Part shown: positions 44,438-53,081 of the stretch, in pieces
How positions within the stretch are numbered: the first letter of the stretch is position 1
Layout of the letters: the number at the start of each line of letters is the position of its first letter
Source of the DNA: Collinsella sp. AF33-16
Lineage (GTDB): Bacteria; Actinomycetota; Coriobacteriia; Coriobacteriales; Coriobacteriaceae
Assembly: GCF_003475325.1 (NCBI RefSeq)
Contig: NZ_QRQC01000002.1
Location: forward strand, 1 to 64,000
DNA length: 64,000 nt
Direction: 5' to 3'
Translations under genes and position numbers: made by a program
Notes under the pieces: model-generated
The model's database searches: none
Told to the model about the DNA's origin: nothing
The model's input: the letters and a program-made list of their open reading frames with translations, nothing else

Positions 44438-45286
44438 ATGAGCAAGGCTGATCAACAGTTTGTAACCATGTGCCGCGATATTCTGGACCATGGCACCACC
44501 ACCGAGGGCCAAAAGGTCCGTCCGGTGTGGGAGGACGGCACCCCTGCCTATACCATTAAAAACTTTGGCGTTACGGCACGCTATGACCTGCGTGAGGAGT
44601 TTCCGGCGCTTACCCTGCGTCGTACGGCCCTCAAATCTGCCATGGATGAGATCCTATGGATCTATCAAAAGAAGTCCAATAACGTGCATGACCTCAACAG
44701 CCATATTTGGGATGAGTGGGCTGACGAGACCGGCTCCATCGGTAAGGCCTACGGGTATCAGATTGGGCAAAAGAGCCATTATGCCGAGGGCGATTTCGAC
44801 CAGATGGACCGCGTTCTGTACGACCTTAAGAACACGCCGTACAGCCGCCGCATTATGACGAATACCTATGTGTTTAGCGATTTGTCCGAGATGCACCTGT
44901 ATCCGTGCGCCTACAGCGTGACGTATAACGTGACGCAGCGCCCGCAGGATGACAAACTGACGCTCAACATGATTCTCAACCAGCGCAGCCAGGACATTTT
45001 GGCCGCGAACAACTGGAATGTGTGCCAGTACGCCATCTTGCTGATGATGGTCGCGCAATCGGTCGATATGATTCCCGGCGAGCTGCTACATGTGATTGCC
45101 GATGCCCACATTTACGACCGTCATGTCGATATCGTCCGCGAGCTTATCGAGCGTCCGCAGTTTGCCGCGCCCAAGGTAACGCTTAACCCCGATGTGCATG
45201 ACTTCTATGCGTTTACGACCGACGACCTGATCGTCGAGGGTTATGAGCACGGCCCGCAGGTCAAGAACATCCCCATTGCGGTGTAG
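44438..45286 (+). CDS. thyA: Thymidylate synthase (ThyA type)
   Basis: A 282-residue folate-dependent enzyme that converts dUMP to dTMP. The catalytic Cys157 lies in YPCAYSV rather than the usual PCH; a PC-x-Y form is also seen in the Bacillus subtilis/phage phi3T-type ThyA. Substrate-binding features include RSQDILAANNWNVCQYA and DAHIYDRHVD. ATG 44438 follows AGGAGGG. folA follows with a 9-nt gap, giving the classic pair, since ThyA consumes the tetrahydrofolate cofactor that DHFR regenerates. A longer upstream open frame runs through the operator region and is not coding. Confidence 0.92.
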   Translation: MSKADQQFVTMCRDILDHGTTTEGQKVRPVWEDGTPAYTIKNFGVTARYDLREEFPALTLRRTALKSAMDEILWIYQKKSNNVHDLNSHIWDEWADETGSIGKAYGYQIGQKSHYAEGDFDQMDRVLYDLKNTPYSRRIMTNTYVFSDLSEMHLYPCAYSVTYNVTQRPQDDKLTLNMILNQRSQDILAANNWNVCQYAILLMMVAQSVDMIPGELLHVIADAHIYDRHVDIVRELIERPQFAAPKVTLNPDVHDFYAFTTDDLIVEGYEHGPQVKNIPIAV

Positions 45287-45295
45287 GTGACGCGC

Positions 45296-45814
45296 ATGAC
45301 GTGTAAGCTTTCTGCCATTGTCGCCGTGTGCGATGACTGGGGCATTGGGTGCGAGGGCGACATGGTGGTGTCCAATCGCGCCGACATGCGCCATTTTGTG
45401 GCGTGCACCAAAGGGTGCCCGGTTATTATGGGACGCAAGACCCTGCTGAGTTTTCCCGGTGGGCGTCCGCTCAAGAACCGCCGCAATATCGTGCTCACGC
45501 GTGACGAGAGCTTTGCCGCCGAGGGCGTCGACGTGGTGCATAGCGTCGACGAAGCGCTCGCCGTGGTTGCCGATGAGCCCGTTGCGTGGGTGATCGGCGG
45601 TGGCGAGGTGTATCGTCAGTTTTTGCCGTGCTGCGTGGAGGCCGAGGTCACGCATAACCACTGCGTCCATCCCGTGGACACGTACTTTCCCGACTTGGAC
45701 GCCGATCCCGCGTGGGAGATTGCGCGGCGTGGCGGGGTTGCCACGATTGCCTCGGGCGAGGGTGACGAGGGTCTCGATTATGAGTTCGTGACGTATCGTC
45801 GCGTTGAGGCATAA
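45296..45814 (+). CDS. folA: Dihydrofolate reductase
   Basis: A 172-residue enzyme reducing dihydrofolate with NADPH. Typical motifs are LSAIVAVCDDWGIGCEGDMV at the start, PVIMGRKTLLSFPGGRPLKN, WVIGGGEVYRQFLP and the C-terminal strand YEFVTYRRV. I start at ATG 45296 because AGGTGA lies just upstream; GTG 45287 is the alternative. It is linked to thyA, and a terminator follows. Confidence 0.93.
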   Translation: MTCKLSAIVAVCDDWGIGCEGDMVVSNRADMRHFVACTKGCPVIMGRKTLLSFPGGRPLKNRRNIVLTRDESFAAEGVDVVHSVDEALAVVADEPVAWVIGGGEVYRQFLPCCVEAEVTHNHCVHPVDTYFPDLDADPAWEIARRGGVATIASGEGDEGLDYEFVTYRRVEA

Positions 45815-45856
45815 ATCGCCTGGCGTGAACGGTATCATCGGGTTGATTGAATGCAT

Positions 45857-45883
45857 GGGGCGGCGCTTAGCGTCGCCTCGTTT
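45857..45883 (+). terminator. Terminator after folA
   Basis: A 10-bp GC-rich stem (GGGGCGGCGC with GCGTCGCCTC, two G-T pairs) with loop TTA is followed by GTTTGG. Confidence 0.55.
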
Positions 45884-45923
45884 GGTATAGATGTGCTGTA
45901 AAGAAGGGTGCGGGCTGGCTGCT

Positions 45924-46838
45924 ATGACTGATGCCGTTGAGGTGCTGCGAATCGATTCGCTCGAGGACGAGCGGCTCGATGCCTACGTGCGACTGACCGA
46001 GCGTGAGCTTCGCTGCGTGCTGGAGCCGCAGAAGGGCATTTTTATCGCCGAGAGCGCCAAGGTCATCGAGCGTGCGGTTCGCGCCGGATACGAGCCGGTG
46101 AGCTTTCTTTTGGGCGAACGCTGGCTCGATCAGATGATGCCGCTGTTTGAGCGCCTGGTTGTGCGCGAGGGCGCGGGTCCGGTTCCTGTGTTCGTTGCCT
46201 CCATGGAGCTCATGGAGCAGCTGACGGGTTTTAACGTGACGCGCGGTGCGCTCGCGGCATTCCGTCGTCCACGCCAGATTCCGGTAGCCGAGTTCTTGAG
46301 TGGCGTCGTCGAGGCGGCGGGTGAGCGCCCGGTGCGCGTGTGCGTGCTCGAGGGCATTGTCGACCACACCAATGTCGGCGCGATTTTCCGCTCGGCTGCC
46401 GCATTGAATGTTGACGGTATTTTGGTCAGCCCTACGTGCTGTGACCCGCTGTACCGTCGCTCGGCCCGCGTGAGCATGGGCACGGTGTTCCAGGTGCCCT
46501 GGACGCGCATTGGCAGCGAGGCGCGCGTATGGCCGCATGATGGGCTGGCGGCGCTGCACGATGCCGGCTTTTCGTGTGCCGCCATGGCGTTGACGGATGA
46601 TTCGGTGTCGCTGGACGATCCCGTGCTGCAGGAGATTGACCGCCTAGCGATCTTTATGGGTACCGAGGGTGCCGGCTTGGGCACCAAGACCATTGCCGGC
46701 TGCGACCGAGCCGCGCGCATTCCGATGGCGCACGGGGTCGATTCACTCAACGTTGCCGCTGCGAGTGCCGTCGCCTTTTGGCAACTGTGCCCGCATGTGA
46801 GCAACGAGTACCACTACCAGCCGGGGCTGTATCACTAG
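45924..46838 (+). CDS. TrmH/SpoU-family RNA 2'-O-methyltransferase
   Basis: About 304 residues. An N-terminal substrate-binding domain (about 1-115) precedes the knotted SPOUT domain. SPOUT motifs are GIVDHTNVGAIFRSAAAL, IFMGTEGAGL and the C-terminal IPMAHGVDSLNVAAASAVAFW. Members methylate ribose in rRNA or tRNA; the target cannot be read from sequence. I use ATG 45924 because a TATAG promoter-like element lies at about 45886-45890, just upstream of an alternative ATG at 45891. Neither start has a strong ribosome binding site. Confidence 0.88.
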   Translation: MTDAVEVLRIDSLEDERLDAYVRLTERELRCVLEPQKGIFIAESAKVIERAVRAGYEPVSFLLGERWLDQMMPLFERLVVREGAGPVPVFVASMELMEQLTGFNVTRGALAAFRRPRQIPVAEFLSGVVEAAGERPVRVCVLEGIVDHTNVGAIFRSAAALNVDGILVSPTCCDPLYRRSARVSMGTVFQVPWTRIGSEARVWPHDGLAALHDAGFSCAAMALTDDSVSLDDPVLQEIDRLAIFMGTEGAGLGTKTIAGCDRAARIPMAHGVDSLNVAAASAVAFWQLCPHVSNEYHYQPGLYH

Positions 46839-46963
46839 GCAAATATTTCGCACCGGGCTCTGGTTCGGGACGTTTCGGCCGACGTCGGTCGGTGCTAAGC
46901 TGGTTTTGGCTTTCGTTTTAAAGTGCCGTTTTGTTGTTTGACGTACGCTGGTGGGGAGGGCGT

Positions 46964-48313
46964 GTGGCTAAGAAATCTACGGCTATCGATGTAACGCAGG
47001 GCGTTATTTGGCAGCAGCTGCTGTCGCTGTGCGTCCCCATCTTCTTTAGTTCGTTCTTTCAGCAGGCATACACGCTTATCGGTACCTATATCGTCGGTCA
47101 GTTTGGCGGCAAGCTCGCGCTGGGTGGCATTCAGGCCACGATGGTGCTTACGGAGCTCTGCATTGGTTTTTGCGTCGGTGTTGGTGCTGGATGTGCCGTT
47201 ATTACCGGCCAGTTTTTTGGTCAGCACGATGACGAGCGCTTGAGCCGATCGGTCCATACGGCCATGACGCTCGCGCTGGTGGGCGGCATTGTCATTTCCA
47301 TTCTGGGCATGGTGTTTGTCGAGCCGATGCTTGTGCTGATGAATACACCGCATGAGCTGCTGGCCGAGGGTGTGGCGTATGCCCGTTGCTACTTTGCCGC
47401 CATGTTTGCGGCGCTGCTGCTCAATATGGGGACGGCGTTGTTGCGCGCCGTGGGCGACACGCGCGGTCCGGCGGTCATTATTGCCTCCGGCTGCTTCGTC
47501 AACGTGGCGCTCGACATTCTCTTTGTCGCCGTGCTGCACATGGAAGCGCTGGGCTGCGGCATCGCGGTGGCGCTGACTATCTGCACCAATGCCACGATGA
47601 TTGTGATCCGCATGATGCGCGCTCCGGGGGCGTGGCGGTTGTCGCTATCCAAACTCGGTATCGATCGCGGCATTTGCAAGAGCATGCTTTCGTGCGGTTT
47701 GCCGCTGGGCGTTCAGTCTGCGGCGTATTCGATCTCCAACGTTTTGATTCAGGTGTCGGTCAACTCGTTTGGAGCTGATGTTACGACCGCTTGGGGTCTT
47801 TCCGGTCGCCTGGACGGCATTATCTGGATGGTGACCGAGGCGCTTGGTGTGTCGATTACTACGTTCTCGGCGCAGAACTTTGGTGCGCGCAATTACGATC
47901 GCATGCGAAAGGGATACCACACGTCGCTCGTGCTGTCGTTTGTGCTTATCGGTGGCCTGTCTGCCGTGCTGCTGGTATTCTCGGGCCCGCTTTCGCGTCT
48001 GTTTATCGACGATGTCGCAATTTCGGCCTACACCACGACGATTCTTCATTTCATCGCGCCGTTCTACGCGATCTTCTCGATTATCGAAAACGCGTCCGGC
48101 TCCATCCGTGGCGCTGGCGTGAGCTTCCAGCCTATGATGCTCACGATATTCGGCACGGTCGTGCTCCGCGTGGCGTGGGTGTTCGCGATTATGCCGCTCG
48201 ACCCCTCGCTCGAGCATCTGCTGCTGGTCTACCCCGTAACCTGGGTAACTACCGCCACGATGTTCACCATCTACCACCACAGCGGCAACTGGCTAGGCCG
48301 CGCCACTGCCTAA
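46964..48313 (+). CDS. MATE-family multidrug/metabolite efflux transporter
   Basis: A 449-residue membrane protein with 12 predicted transmembrane segments in two similar halves. Family features are the N-terminal IWQQLLSLCVPIFFSSFFQQAY, a QFGGKLALGGIQA loop, and, at the start of the second half, LPLGVQSAAYSISNVLIQ. MATE proteins export cationic drugs or metabolites using a Na+ or H+ gradient; the substrate here is unknown. I chose GTG 46964 because GGGGAGGG lies 4-5 nt upstream. It converges on the corrinoid adenosyltransferase gene. Confidence 0.9.
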   Translation: MAKKSTAIDVTQGVIWQQLLSLCVPIFFSSFFQQAYTLIGTYIVGQFGGKLALGGIQATMVLTELCIGFCVGVGAGCAVITGQFFGQHDDERLSRSVHTAMTLALVGGIVISILGMVFVEPMLVLMNTPHELLAEGVAYARCYFAAMFAALLLNMGTALLRAVGDTRGPAVIIASGCFVNVALDILFVAVLHMEALGCGIAVALTICTNATMIVIRMMRAPGAWRLSLSKLGIDRGICKSMLSCGLPLGVQSAAYSISNVLIQVSVNSFGADVTTAWGLSGRLDGIIWMVTEALGVSITTFSAQNFGARNYDRMRKGYHTSLVLSFVLIGGLSAVLLVFSGPLSRLFIDDVAISAYTTTILHFIAPFYAIFSIIENASGSIRGAGVSFQPMMLTIFGTVVLRVAWVFAIMPLDPSLEHLLLVYPVTWVTTATMFTIYHHSGNWLGRATA

Positions 48314-48398
48314 TGATCCCTGGGGGGACGGAGGAAAACGGCTCATTGCTCTCCGTCGTGATGTCGATGATCCGTTTCCCTTCGTCCCCTTCGGATCA
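48314..48398. terminator. Long imperfect inverted repeat between convergent genes
   Basis: The arms at about 48314-48346 and 48367-48398 pair over about 33 nt with a few mismatches (TGATCC with GGATCA, GGGACG with CGTCCC, AAACGG with CCGTTT). It begins directly after the MATE stop and ends 1 nt before the stop of the opposing gene, so it probably terminates both. Confidence 0.65.
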
Positions 48399-48399
48399 A

Positions 48400-48885
48400 T
48401 TAGTATTCGATGCCTTGGCGGGCCAGGAGGCCTTCGTCGAAGTAGTGTTTGACGAGGCGCATTTCGGTGACCAGGTCGGCGAGGTCCGCGATGGGCAGCA
48501 GGCCGCGGCCGGTCAGTATGAGCTCTGTGGTGTCGGGTTTCATCGCGATCAGTTCCTCGACATCCTCGCGCGTCACGAAGCCGCGGCGCATGGCCTCGCC
48601 GAGTTCGTCCAAAATCAGAACGTCGACCTGTGAGATCTGCTTGCGTGCGAGCTCCATGATCTGTGCGGCGCAAGCCTCGGGCGTGTCGCGGTCGGCCTGT
48701 ACAATTCGTAGCCCTAGGCGTGGTGCCGCATCATGCTCGGCGCAGTGCAGCTTCTTGGCAAACTGAAGCATGAGCACGTTAAGTCCATAGCCCGTGGCGC
48801 GCAGCGCGAGCCCCAGCGCAGCCGTCGTCTTGCCCTTGCCGTCGCCCGTATAGATCTGAACCTTGCCGACTTCGAGTGATGCCAT
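48400..48885 (-). CDS. cobO: Corrinoid (cob(I)alamin) adenosyltransferase, CobO/BtuR type
   Basis: A 161-residue enzyme that adenosylates cob(I)alamin to adenosylcobalamin. The N-terminal P-loop reads GDGKGKTTAALGLALRA. Further family motifs are VLMLQFAKK and LDELGEAMRRG, followed by a C-terminal HYFDEGLLARQGIEY. It stands alone, without a cobalamin synthesis cluster, which suggests salvage of corrinoids. It is divergent from ftsH. Confidence 0.9.
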   Translation of the reverse strand: MASLEVGKVQIYTGDGKGKTTAALGLALRATGYGLNVLMLQFAKKLHCAEHDAAPRLGLRIVQADRDTPEACAAQIMELARKQISQVDVLILDELGEAMRRGFVTREDVEELIAMKPDTTELILTGRGLLPIADLADLVTEMRLVKHYFDEGLLARQGIEY

Positions 48886-48977
48886 CTCTATTCTTTCGTG
48901 CCCGGCGTCGGTTTATCGCCGGCCGGGTTGGGTATTCTAGTTAGCATTATCAACCCCAGTAGATGGAGTTCAAGCAG

Positions 48978-50870
48978 ATGGAGATGGATGACAACAAACG
49001 TAGACGGAATATGATCCTCTACGTGCTCATCGCCTTCGTCGTCTACCTCGTGCTCTCGACCGTTCTGTTCCCCAACATCGGTCACACGCAGCAGATTACG
49101 AAGACCGATTATTCGACGTTTGTCAAAGCGCTCGATAAGAAGAGTGTCGACAAGGTCGAGTACAACACGGACGATTACTCGATTTATTACACCAAGAAGG
49201 GCGAGGACGAGAACATCGCCTACAAGACGACCGGCGTGCCGAGTGACACGGGCTTTACCGATCGCGTGCTCGAGGCCGGCGCCTCGCTGGAGTCGGTGGT
49301 TCCCGATAAGAACTCGGGCCTGATGACTTACTACTTGCTCACGCTCGTCCTTCCCATGGCGATTTTCTTCCTCATCGGCTGGTGGCTCAACCGCCGTATG
49401 AAGAAGGCCATGGGCGATGACGGCCCGTCCATGAATTTTGGTGGCGGCGGCTTTGGCGGCGGCGGTCTGGGTAAGTCCGGTGCGCGCGTTATCGCCTCCA
49501 AGGATGTTGGCGTGACCTTTAAGGATGTTGCTGGTCAGGAAGAGGCCAAGGAATCCCTGAAGGAGGTCGTCGACTTTCTGGAGAAGCCGCAGCGCTATGA
49601 GGAAATCGGCGCCAAGCTGCCGCGCGGTGCTCTTCTCGTGGGCCCTCCTGGCACTGGTAAGACCCTGCTTGCCAAGGCTGTTGCCGGCGAGGCGGGCGTA
49701 CCGTTCTTTAGCATTTCGGGCTCTGAGTTCGTCGAGATGTTCGTCGGCCGTGGCGCCGCCAAGGTGCGCGACCTGTTTAAGCAGGCTAAGGAAAAGGCCC
49801 CCTGTATCGTATTTATCGATGAGATTGATACCATCGGCAAAAAGCGTGACGGTGGCGGCTTTAGCGGCAACGACGAGCGTGAGCAAACGCTCAACCAGCT
49901 GCTGACCGAGATGGATGGCTTCGACAACCACAAGGGTATCGTCGTCCTCGCTGCCACCAACCGTCCTGACAGCCTCGATCCCGCTCTGCTGCGCCCCGGT
50001 CGTTTTGACCGCCGCATCCCCGTTGAGCTGCCCGACCTGACCGGCCGCAAGAACATCCTCGAGCTTCACGCCAAGAGTGTGAAGACCGAGCCGCCGATCG
50101 ATCTGACCGCGATTGCCCGCGCCACGCCCGGAGCCTCGGGCGCCGACCTGGCCAATATCATCAACGAGGGCGCCCTGCGCGCCGTTCGCGAGGGTCGCAA
50201 GCGTGCAACCCAGGACGACTTCGAGGAGTCGGTGGAGGTCGTCATCGCCGGCCAGCAGCGTAAGTCCACGGTGCTGTCCGATCACGAGAAACAGGTCGTG
50301 TCCTATCACGAGATCGGCCATGCCATCGTTGCCGCCCGCCAGAAGGGTTCTGCGCCGGTTACGAAGATCACCATCGTGCCGCGTACGAGCGGTGCTCTGG
50401 GCTACACCATGCAGGTCGAGGAGGACGAGCGCTTCTTGACCACGCGCCAGGAGGTGCTCGACAAGCTCGCTGTCTACTGCGGCGGACGTGCTGCCGAGGA
50501 GCTCATCTTTGGTGAGATGACGACTGGCGCGGCCAATGATATCGAGCAGGCCACCAAGCTCGCCCGCAACATGGTGACGCGCTTTGGTATGTCGGAAGAG
50601 TTTGGCATGATGGCGCTCGGTACCGTTCAGAATGCCTACCTCAACCAGGACACGTCGCTCACCTGTGCCCCCGGTACGGCCGAGCGCGTCGACGCGATCG
50701 TCGCCAAGCTGATCGAGGACGCACATGACCGCGCCCTGCAGATCCTCAAGGAGAACAAGTTTAAGCTCCATGAGCTGGCTCGTTATCTGTACAAGAAGGA
50801 GACGATCACGGGCGAGGAGTTCATGAATCTCCTCACGCGCGAGAATCCGCTGATGCCAAAGCAGCAGTAA
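48978..50870 (+). CDS. ftsH: ATP-dependent zinc metalloprotease FtsH
   Basis: About 630 residues. Two membrane segments (about 10-32 and about 115-140) flank an extracytoplasmic domain. A Gly-rich linker follows, then the AAA domain ([23 protein letters not shown], second region of homology RPGRFDRRI) and the zinc protease domain with HEIGH (from H444, usual form HEAGH). It degrades misfolded membrane proteins and short-lived regulators. ATG 48978 has GGAG 9 nt upstream; ATG 48963 is possible. A terminator follows. Confidence 0.96.
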   Translation: MEMDDNKRRRNMILYVLIAFVVYLVLSTVLFPNIGHTQQITKTDYSTFVKALDKKSVDKVEYNTDDYSIYYTKKGEDENIAYKTTGVPSDTGFTDRVLEAGASLESVVPDKNSGLMTYYLLTLVLPMAIFFLIGWWLNRRMKKAMGDDGPSMNFGGGGFGGGGLGKSGARVIASKDVGVTFKDVAGQEEAKESLKEVVDFLEKPQRYEEIGAKLPRGALLVGPPGTGKTLLAKAVAGEAGVPFFSISGSEFVEMFVGRGAAKVRDLFKQAKEKAPCIVFIDEIDTIGKKRDGGGFSGNDEREQTLNQLLTEMDGFDNHKGIVVLAATNRPDSLDPALLRPGRFDRRIPVELPDLTGRKNILELHAKSVKTEPPIDLTAIARATPGASGADLANIINEGALRAVREGRKRATQDDFEESVEVVIAGQQRKSTVLSDHEKQVVSYHEIGHAIVAARQKGSAPVTKITIVPRTSGALGYTMQVEEDERFLTTRQEVLDKLAVYCGGRAAEELIFGEMTTGAANDIEQATKLARNMVTRFGMSEEFGMMALGTVQNAYLNQDTSLTCAPGTAERVDAIVAKLIEDAHDRALQILKENKFKLHELARYLYKKETITGEEFMNLLTRENPLMPKQQ

Positions 50871-50897
50871 AGCCGCGGCCGAGCCAGTAGACGCCGA

Positions 50898-50938
50898 CGC
50901 CCCATTTGAGTAGCTTTCTCAAATGGGGCGTTTTGCTT
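50898..50938 (+). terminator. Intrinsic terminator of ftsH
   Basis: A perfect 13-bp stem (CGCCCCATTTGAG with CTCAAATGGGGCG) and a 7-nt loop are followed by TTTTGCTT. Confidence 0.88.
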
Positions 50939-50951
50939 GAGGGGGATGGAA

Positions 50952-51413
50952 ATGAAGATCGTGGTGAGCGCCTGCTTGATGGGCGAGAGCTGCAAGTATA
51001 ACGGGCTCGACAATTACCATCGCGAGCTGGTTGAGGCTTGCGAGCGCACGGGGACCGAGGTCCTGTTGGTATGCCCCGAGGTCTTTGGCGGCCTTCCCAC
51101 ACCGCGCAAGCCGTCCGAGATTGTGAGCGGCGAGGTCCGTACCTGCGAGGGCGTCTCAGTCGATCGCGAGTTTCGCCTGGGTGCCCAACGTGCGCTCGAT
51201 ATGTGTGAGCAGGCAGGCGGCCCGTCCGAGATCGCTGCGTGCGTCTTGCAGGATCGTAGCCCCTCGTGCGGTGCGGGTCGCGTCTACGATGGCACCTTTA
51301 GCGGTACGCTCACCGTGGGCAACGGTATTTTTGTCGACCTGCTGCTGCGCCACGGGTACCGTGTGATTCCGGCTAGCGAGTTCGATCCCAGCATGCTGGA
51401 ACATTGTCCATAG
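50952..51413 (+). CDS. DUF523 family protein
   Basis: A 153-residue protein of the DUF523 family. Hallmarks are KIVVSACLMGESCKYNG at the start, VCPEVFGGLPTPR, and the cysteine motif DRSPSCGAGRVYDGTF. Conserved cysteines suggest metal or iron-sulphur binding. The function is not established. I use ATG 50952, preceded by GAGGGGG. It is the last core gene before the mobile-element scar. Confidence 0.85.
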   Translation: MKIVVSACLMGESCKYNGLDNYHRELVEACERTGTEVLLVCPEVFGGLPTPRKPSEIVSGEVRTCEGVSVDREFRLGAQRALDMCEQAGGPSEIAACVLQDRSPSCGAGRVYDGTFSGTLTVGNGIFVDLLLRHGYRVIPASEFDPSMLEHCP

Positions 51414-51519
51414 CACTCGAACCCAACATTTCCTTACGGGTGACCGTTTTGGCATCATCCGTGAACTTGATATTGAGTACGACCCGGTCATCAAAGACGT
51501 AGACCGAGTTGACAGGCGC
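51414..51519 (-). pseudogene. C-terminal remnant of a large serine recombinase
   Basis: On the reverse strand a short stretch reads VNSVYVFDDRVVLNIKFTDD followed by AKTVTRKEM. This is the typical C-terminal ending of large serine recombinases (F-x-NSVYVYDD-x-hydrophobic, then K-T-V/I-T). Nothing upstream in this frame resembles the catalytic or zinc-ribbon domains, so only the tail survives. I infer that a phage or conjugative element was once inserted here. Confidence 0.5.
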
Positions 51520-51617
51520 CGTACCCAGGCAGCCCCTCCCCGCGGCCCTCGCGCAGGAACGCGCATACGGCCTTCCCGTCTCTTGCGCCCTTCCCGGAAC
51601 TGTCCACATCAGTGTAG

Positions 51618-51848
51618 CCAATCCAGTCCGCCAAGGGCTGCAGCCCGGACAACGCGGCGATGGAGGGCTTCTTCGGCCTGCTCAAGAAGGAGTTCTGGCA
51701 CGGCAGGGACTGGTCGGACTGGACCCCCGCCCGCTTCATCGAGGAGCTCGGGGGCTGGATCGGTCGATACAATACGGAGAGGCGCAGCGATACGCTCGGT
51801 GGCCGCACGCCGGCCGAGTTCCGCTCCGCGCTGGGAAGGGCCGCGTAA
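51618..51848 (+). pseudogene. C-terminal remnant of an IS3-family transposase (OrfB)
   Basis: A 76-residue fragment carries the end of an rve-type integrase core: KGCSPDNAAMEGFFGLLKKE, with the third acidic (DDE) residue in the LKKE context. The usual IS3 ending follows (WIGRYNTERRSDTLGGRTPAEF). An in-frame TAG at 51615 precedes it, and the first two catalytic aspartates are missing. No terminal inverted repeats could be identified, so only this fragment is called. Confidence 0.75.
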
Positions 51849-51963
51849 CGGTCCAAGAAATCGTCCGCAGTCCCCATTCTTGCCCCTTTGGGACAGCTTC
51901 TTATTGGGGCGTGCCTGCCCCAAACCCTGCTAGGAACGAGTACAGCAAACTGGAATTATCAAA

Positions 51964-52566
51964 TTAGTCTTTGCAAATTACCTTTGAACCTTCACCATCA
52001 ATTACAATTCCCTGACGGTTGTTAATTGGGCATAGATTCAAATCCGAAAACTCAGTCATTATTTTCTCGGTAACTTTCTTAAATGGTGCCGTAAGATAAT
52101 GCGGAAGAACATAGAAATCAATCAAATTAAGCCCTGAATCATCTTCTTGTGAGTAGTCCTCCGGCTTTTCATCCATTTGCTCGATATATTGGATGCTTGG
52201 AGCGCATACAATCGCACCTGCCGATTCACCAATCATCAATTTTCCCTTTGCCAGTTCTTTCTTCAACAGCTCATCCGTTCCCGTTTTACGGAGCTGGTCT
52301 ATAAGGAAAAAAGAATTTCCGCCGGTAAAATAGATCACATCCGCATCTTCAAAAAGAGACTGTATCGTTGAATAAGCCTCCGTTGAAATATCAATTTCAG
52401 TTACGATTGCTCCCAACTTTTTGAATATTTTTCGAGCCGAGCCGACATAACCGGTGTAGCCTTCACGCAGCGAAGCTGTTGGAATAAATGCGACTTTTTT
52501 ATTTTCAATTTCTTCCTTTATCAGACTTCCTACACTTGAAAAGTGAGAACATAAAAACAGTTTCAT
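51964..52566 (-). CDS. Peptidase E-like serine peptidase (S51 family)
   Basis: A 200-residue cytosolic peptidase-like protein. The nucleophile elbow GESAGAIV (S115), YFTGGNSF and the late DFYVLPHY are visible, matching the S51 family (alpha-aspartyl dipeptidase, cyanophycinase relatives). ATG 52566 is preceded by AAAGGAG with 7-nt spacing. The gene is far richer in A+T than its neighbours and sits beside recombinase and IS3 remnants, so recent transfer, probably from a low-GC Firmicute, is likely. Confidence 0.85.
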   Translation of the reverse strand: MKLFLCSHFSSVGSLIKEEIENKKVAFIPTASLREGYTGYVGSARKIFKKLGAIVTEIDISTEAYSTIQSLFEDADVIYFTGGNSFFLIDQLRKTGTDELLKKELAKGKLMIGESAGAIVCAPSIQYIEQMDEKPEDYSQEDDSGLNLIDFYVLPHYLTAPFKKVTEKIMTEFSDLNLCPINNRQGIVIDGEGSKVICKD

Positions 52567-53025
52567 CAATATTCTCCTTTATATATAAATTCTTATTTGT
52601 TGAACTAAGCCGTGTATACCATACTCTCCAATGAAAGAACGCCCTGATATAGCGAAATTTTGCCGTTTTCCTGCGTACGTGCGTACACACTCCACAGGAA
52701 TTCTAAGGGGCCTGCCCCCTTAGCACACGGACTTTGGAACAAAGTCTAGTGTGTTACGCCTTGCCTGAGGTGTACAGGCTCCCGGTATGCACGTACGAAG
52801 CAATTGCCATCAATGCGCCATATAAGTGGCGATCAAGTTCGCATAAAGCGACCTTGATCCCGCAAAACAAAAGGCAGGATACCATCACCACGATGATACC
52901 CTGCCTCTGTTCGTTCCTGTTTACCGTTCCGAGTAGTCCTTCCGCAGAATTTCCGATAAACAAAAAAACGTACCCGAACCCTTTCTCGTAAAGAATCGGG
53001 TTCGAGTACGAACTGAATGCTGGAG
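52567..53025. other. AT-rich non-coding stretch with several stem-loops
   Basis: No convincing gene. Hairpins: CTAAGGGG/CCCCTTAG at about 52703-52723, ACTTTG/CAAAGT at about 52731-52745, and GTACCCGAACCC with GGGTTCGAGTAC at about 52970-53009. The composition matches the peptidase E gene, so this is probably its imported upstream flank. Confidence 0.4.
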
Positions 53026-53079
53026 CAATAAAAAACCACCAGAAAGGTGCCTGTCTCCTTTGTGGTTGTTTTGGGCCAG
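53026..53079 (-). terminator. Terminator of the iron-containing alcohol dehydrogenase gene (dispersed type)
   Basis: On the reverse strand a stem formed by AACCAC-AAAGG and CCTTT-(CTG)-GTGGTT is followed by TTTTTTATT. The loop contains GAGACAGGCA. Nearly the same 45-nt element follows the glycosyltransferase gene at 60673-60715. Confidence 0.7.
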
Positions 53080-53081
53080 TC

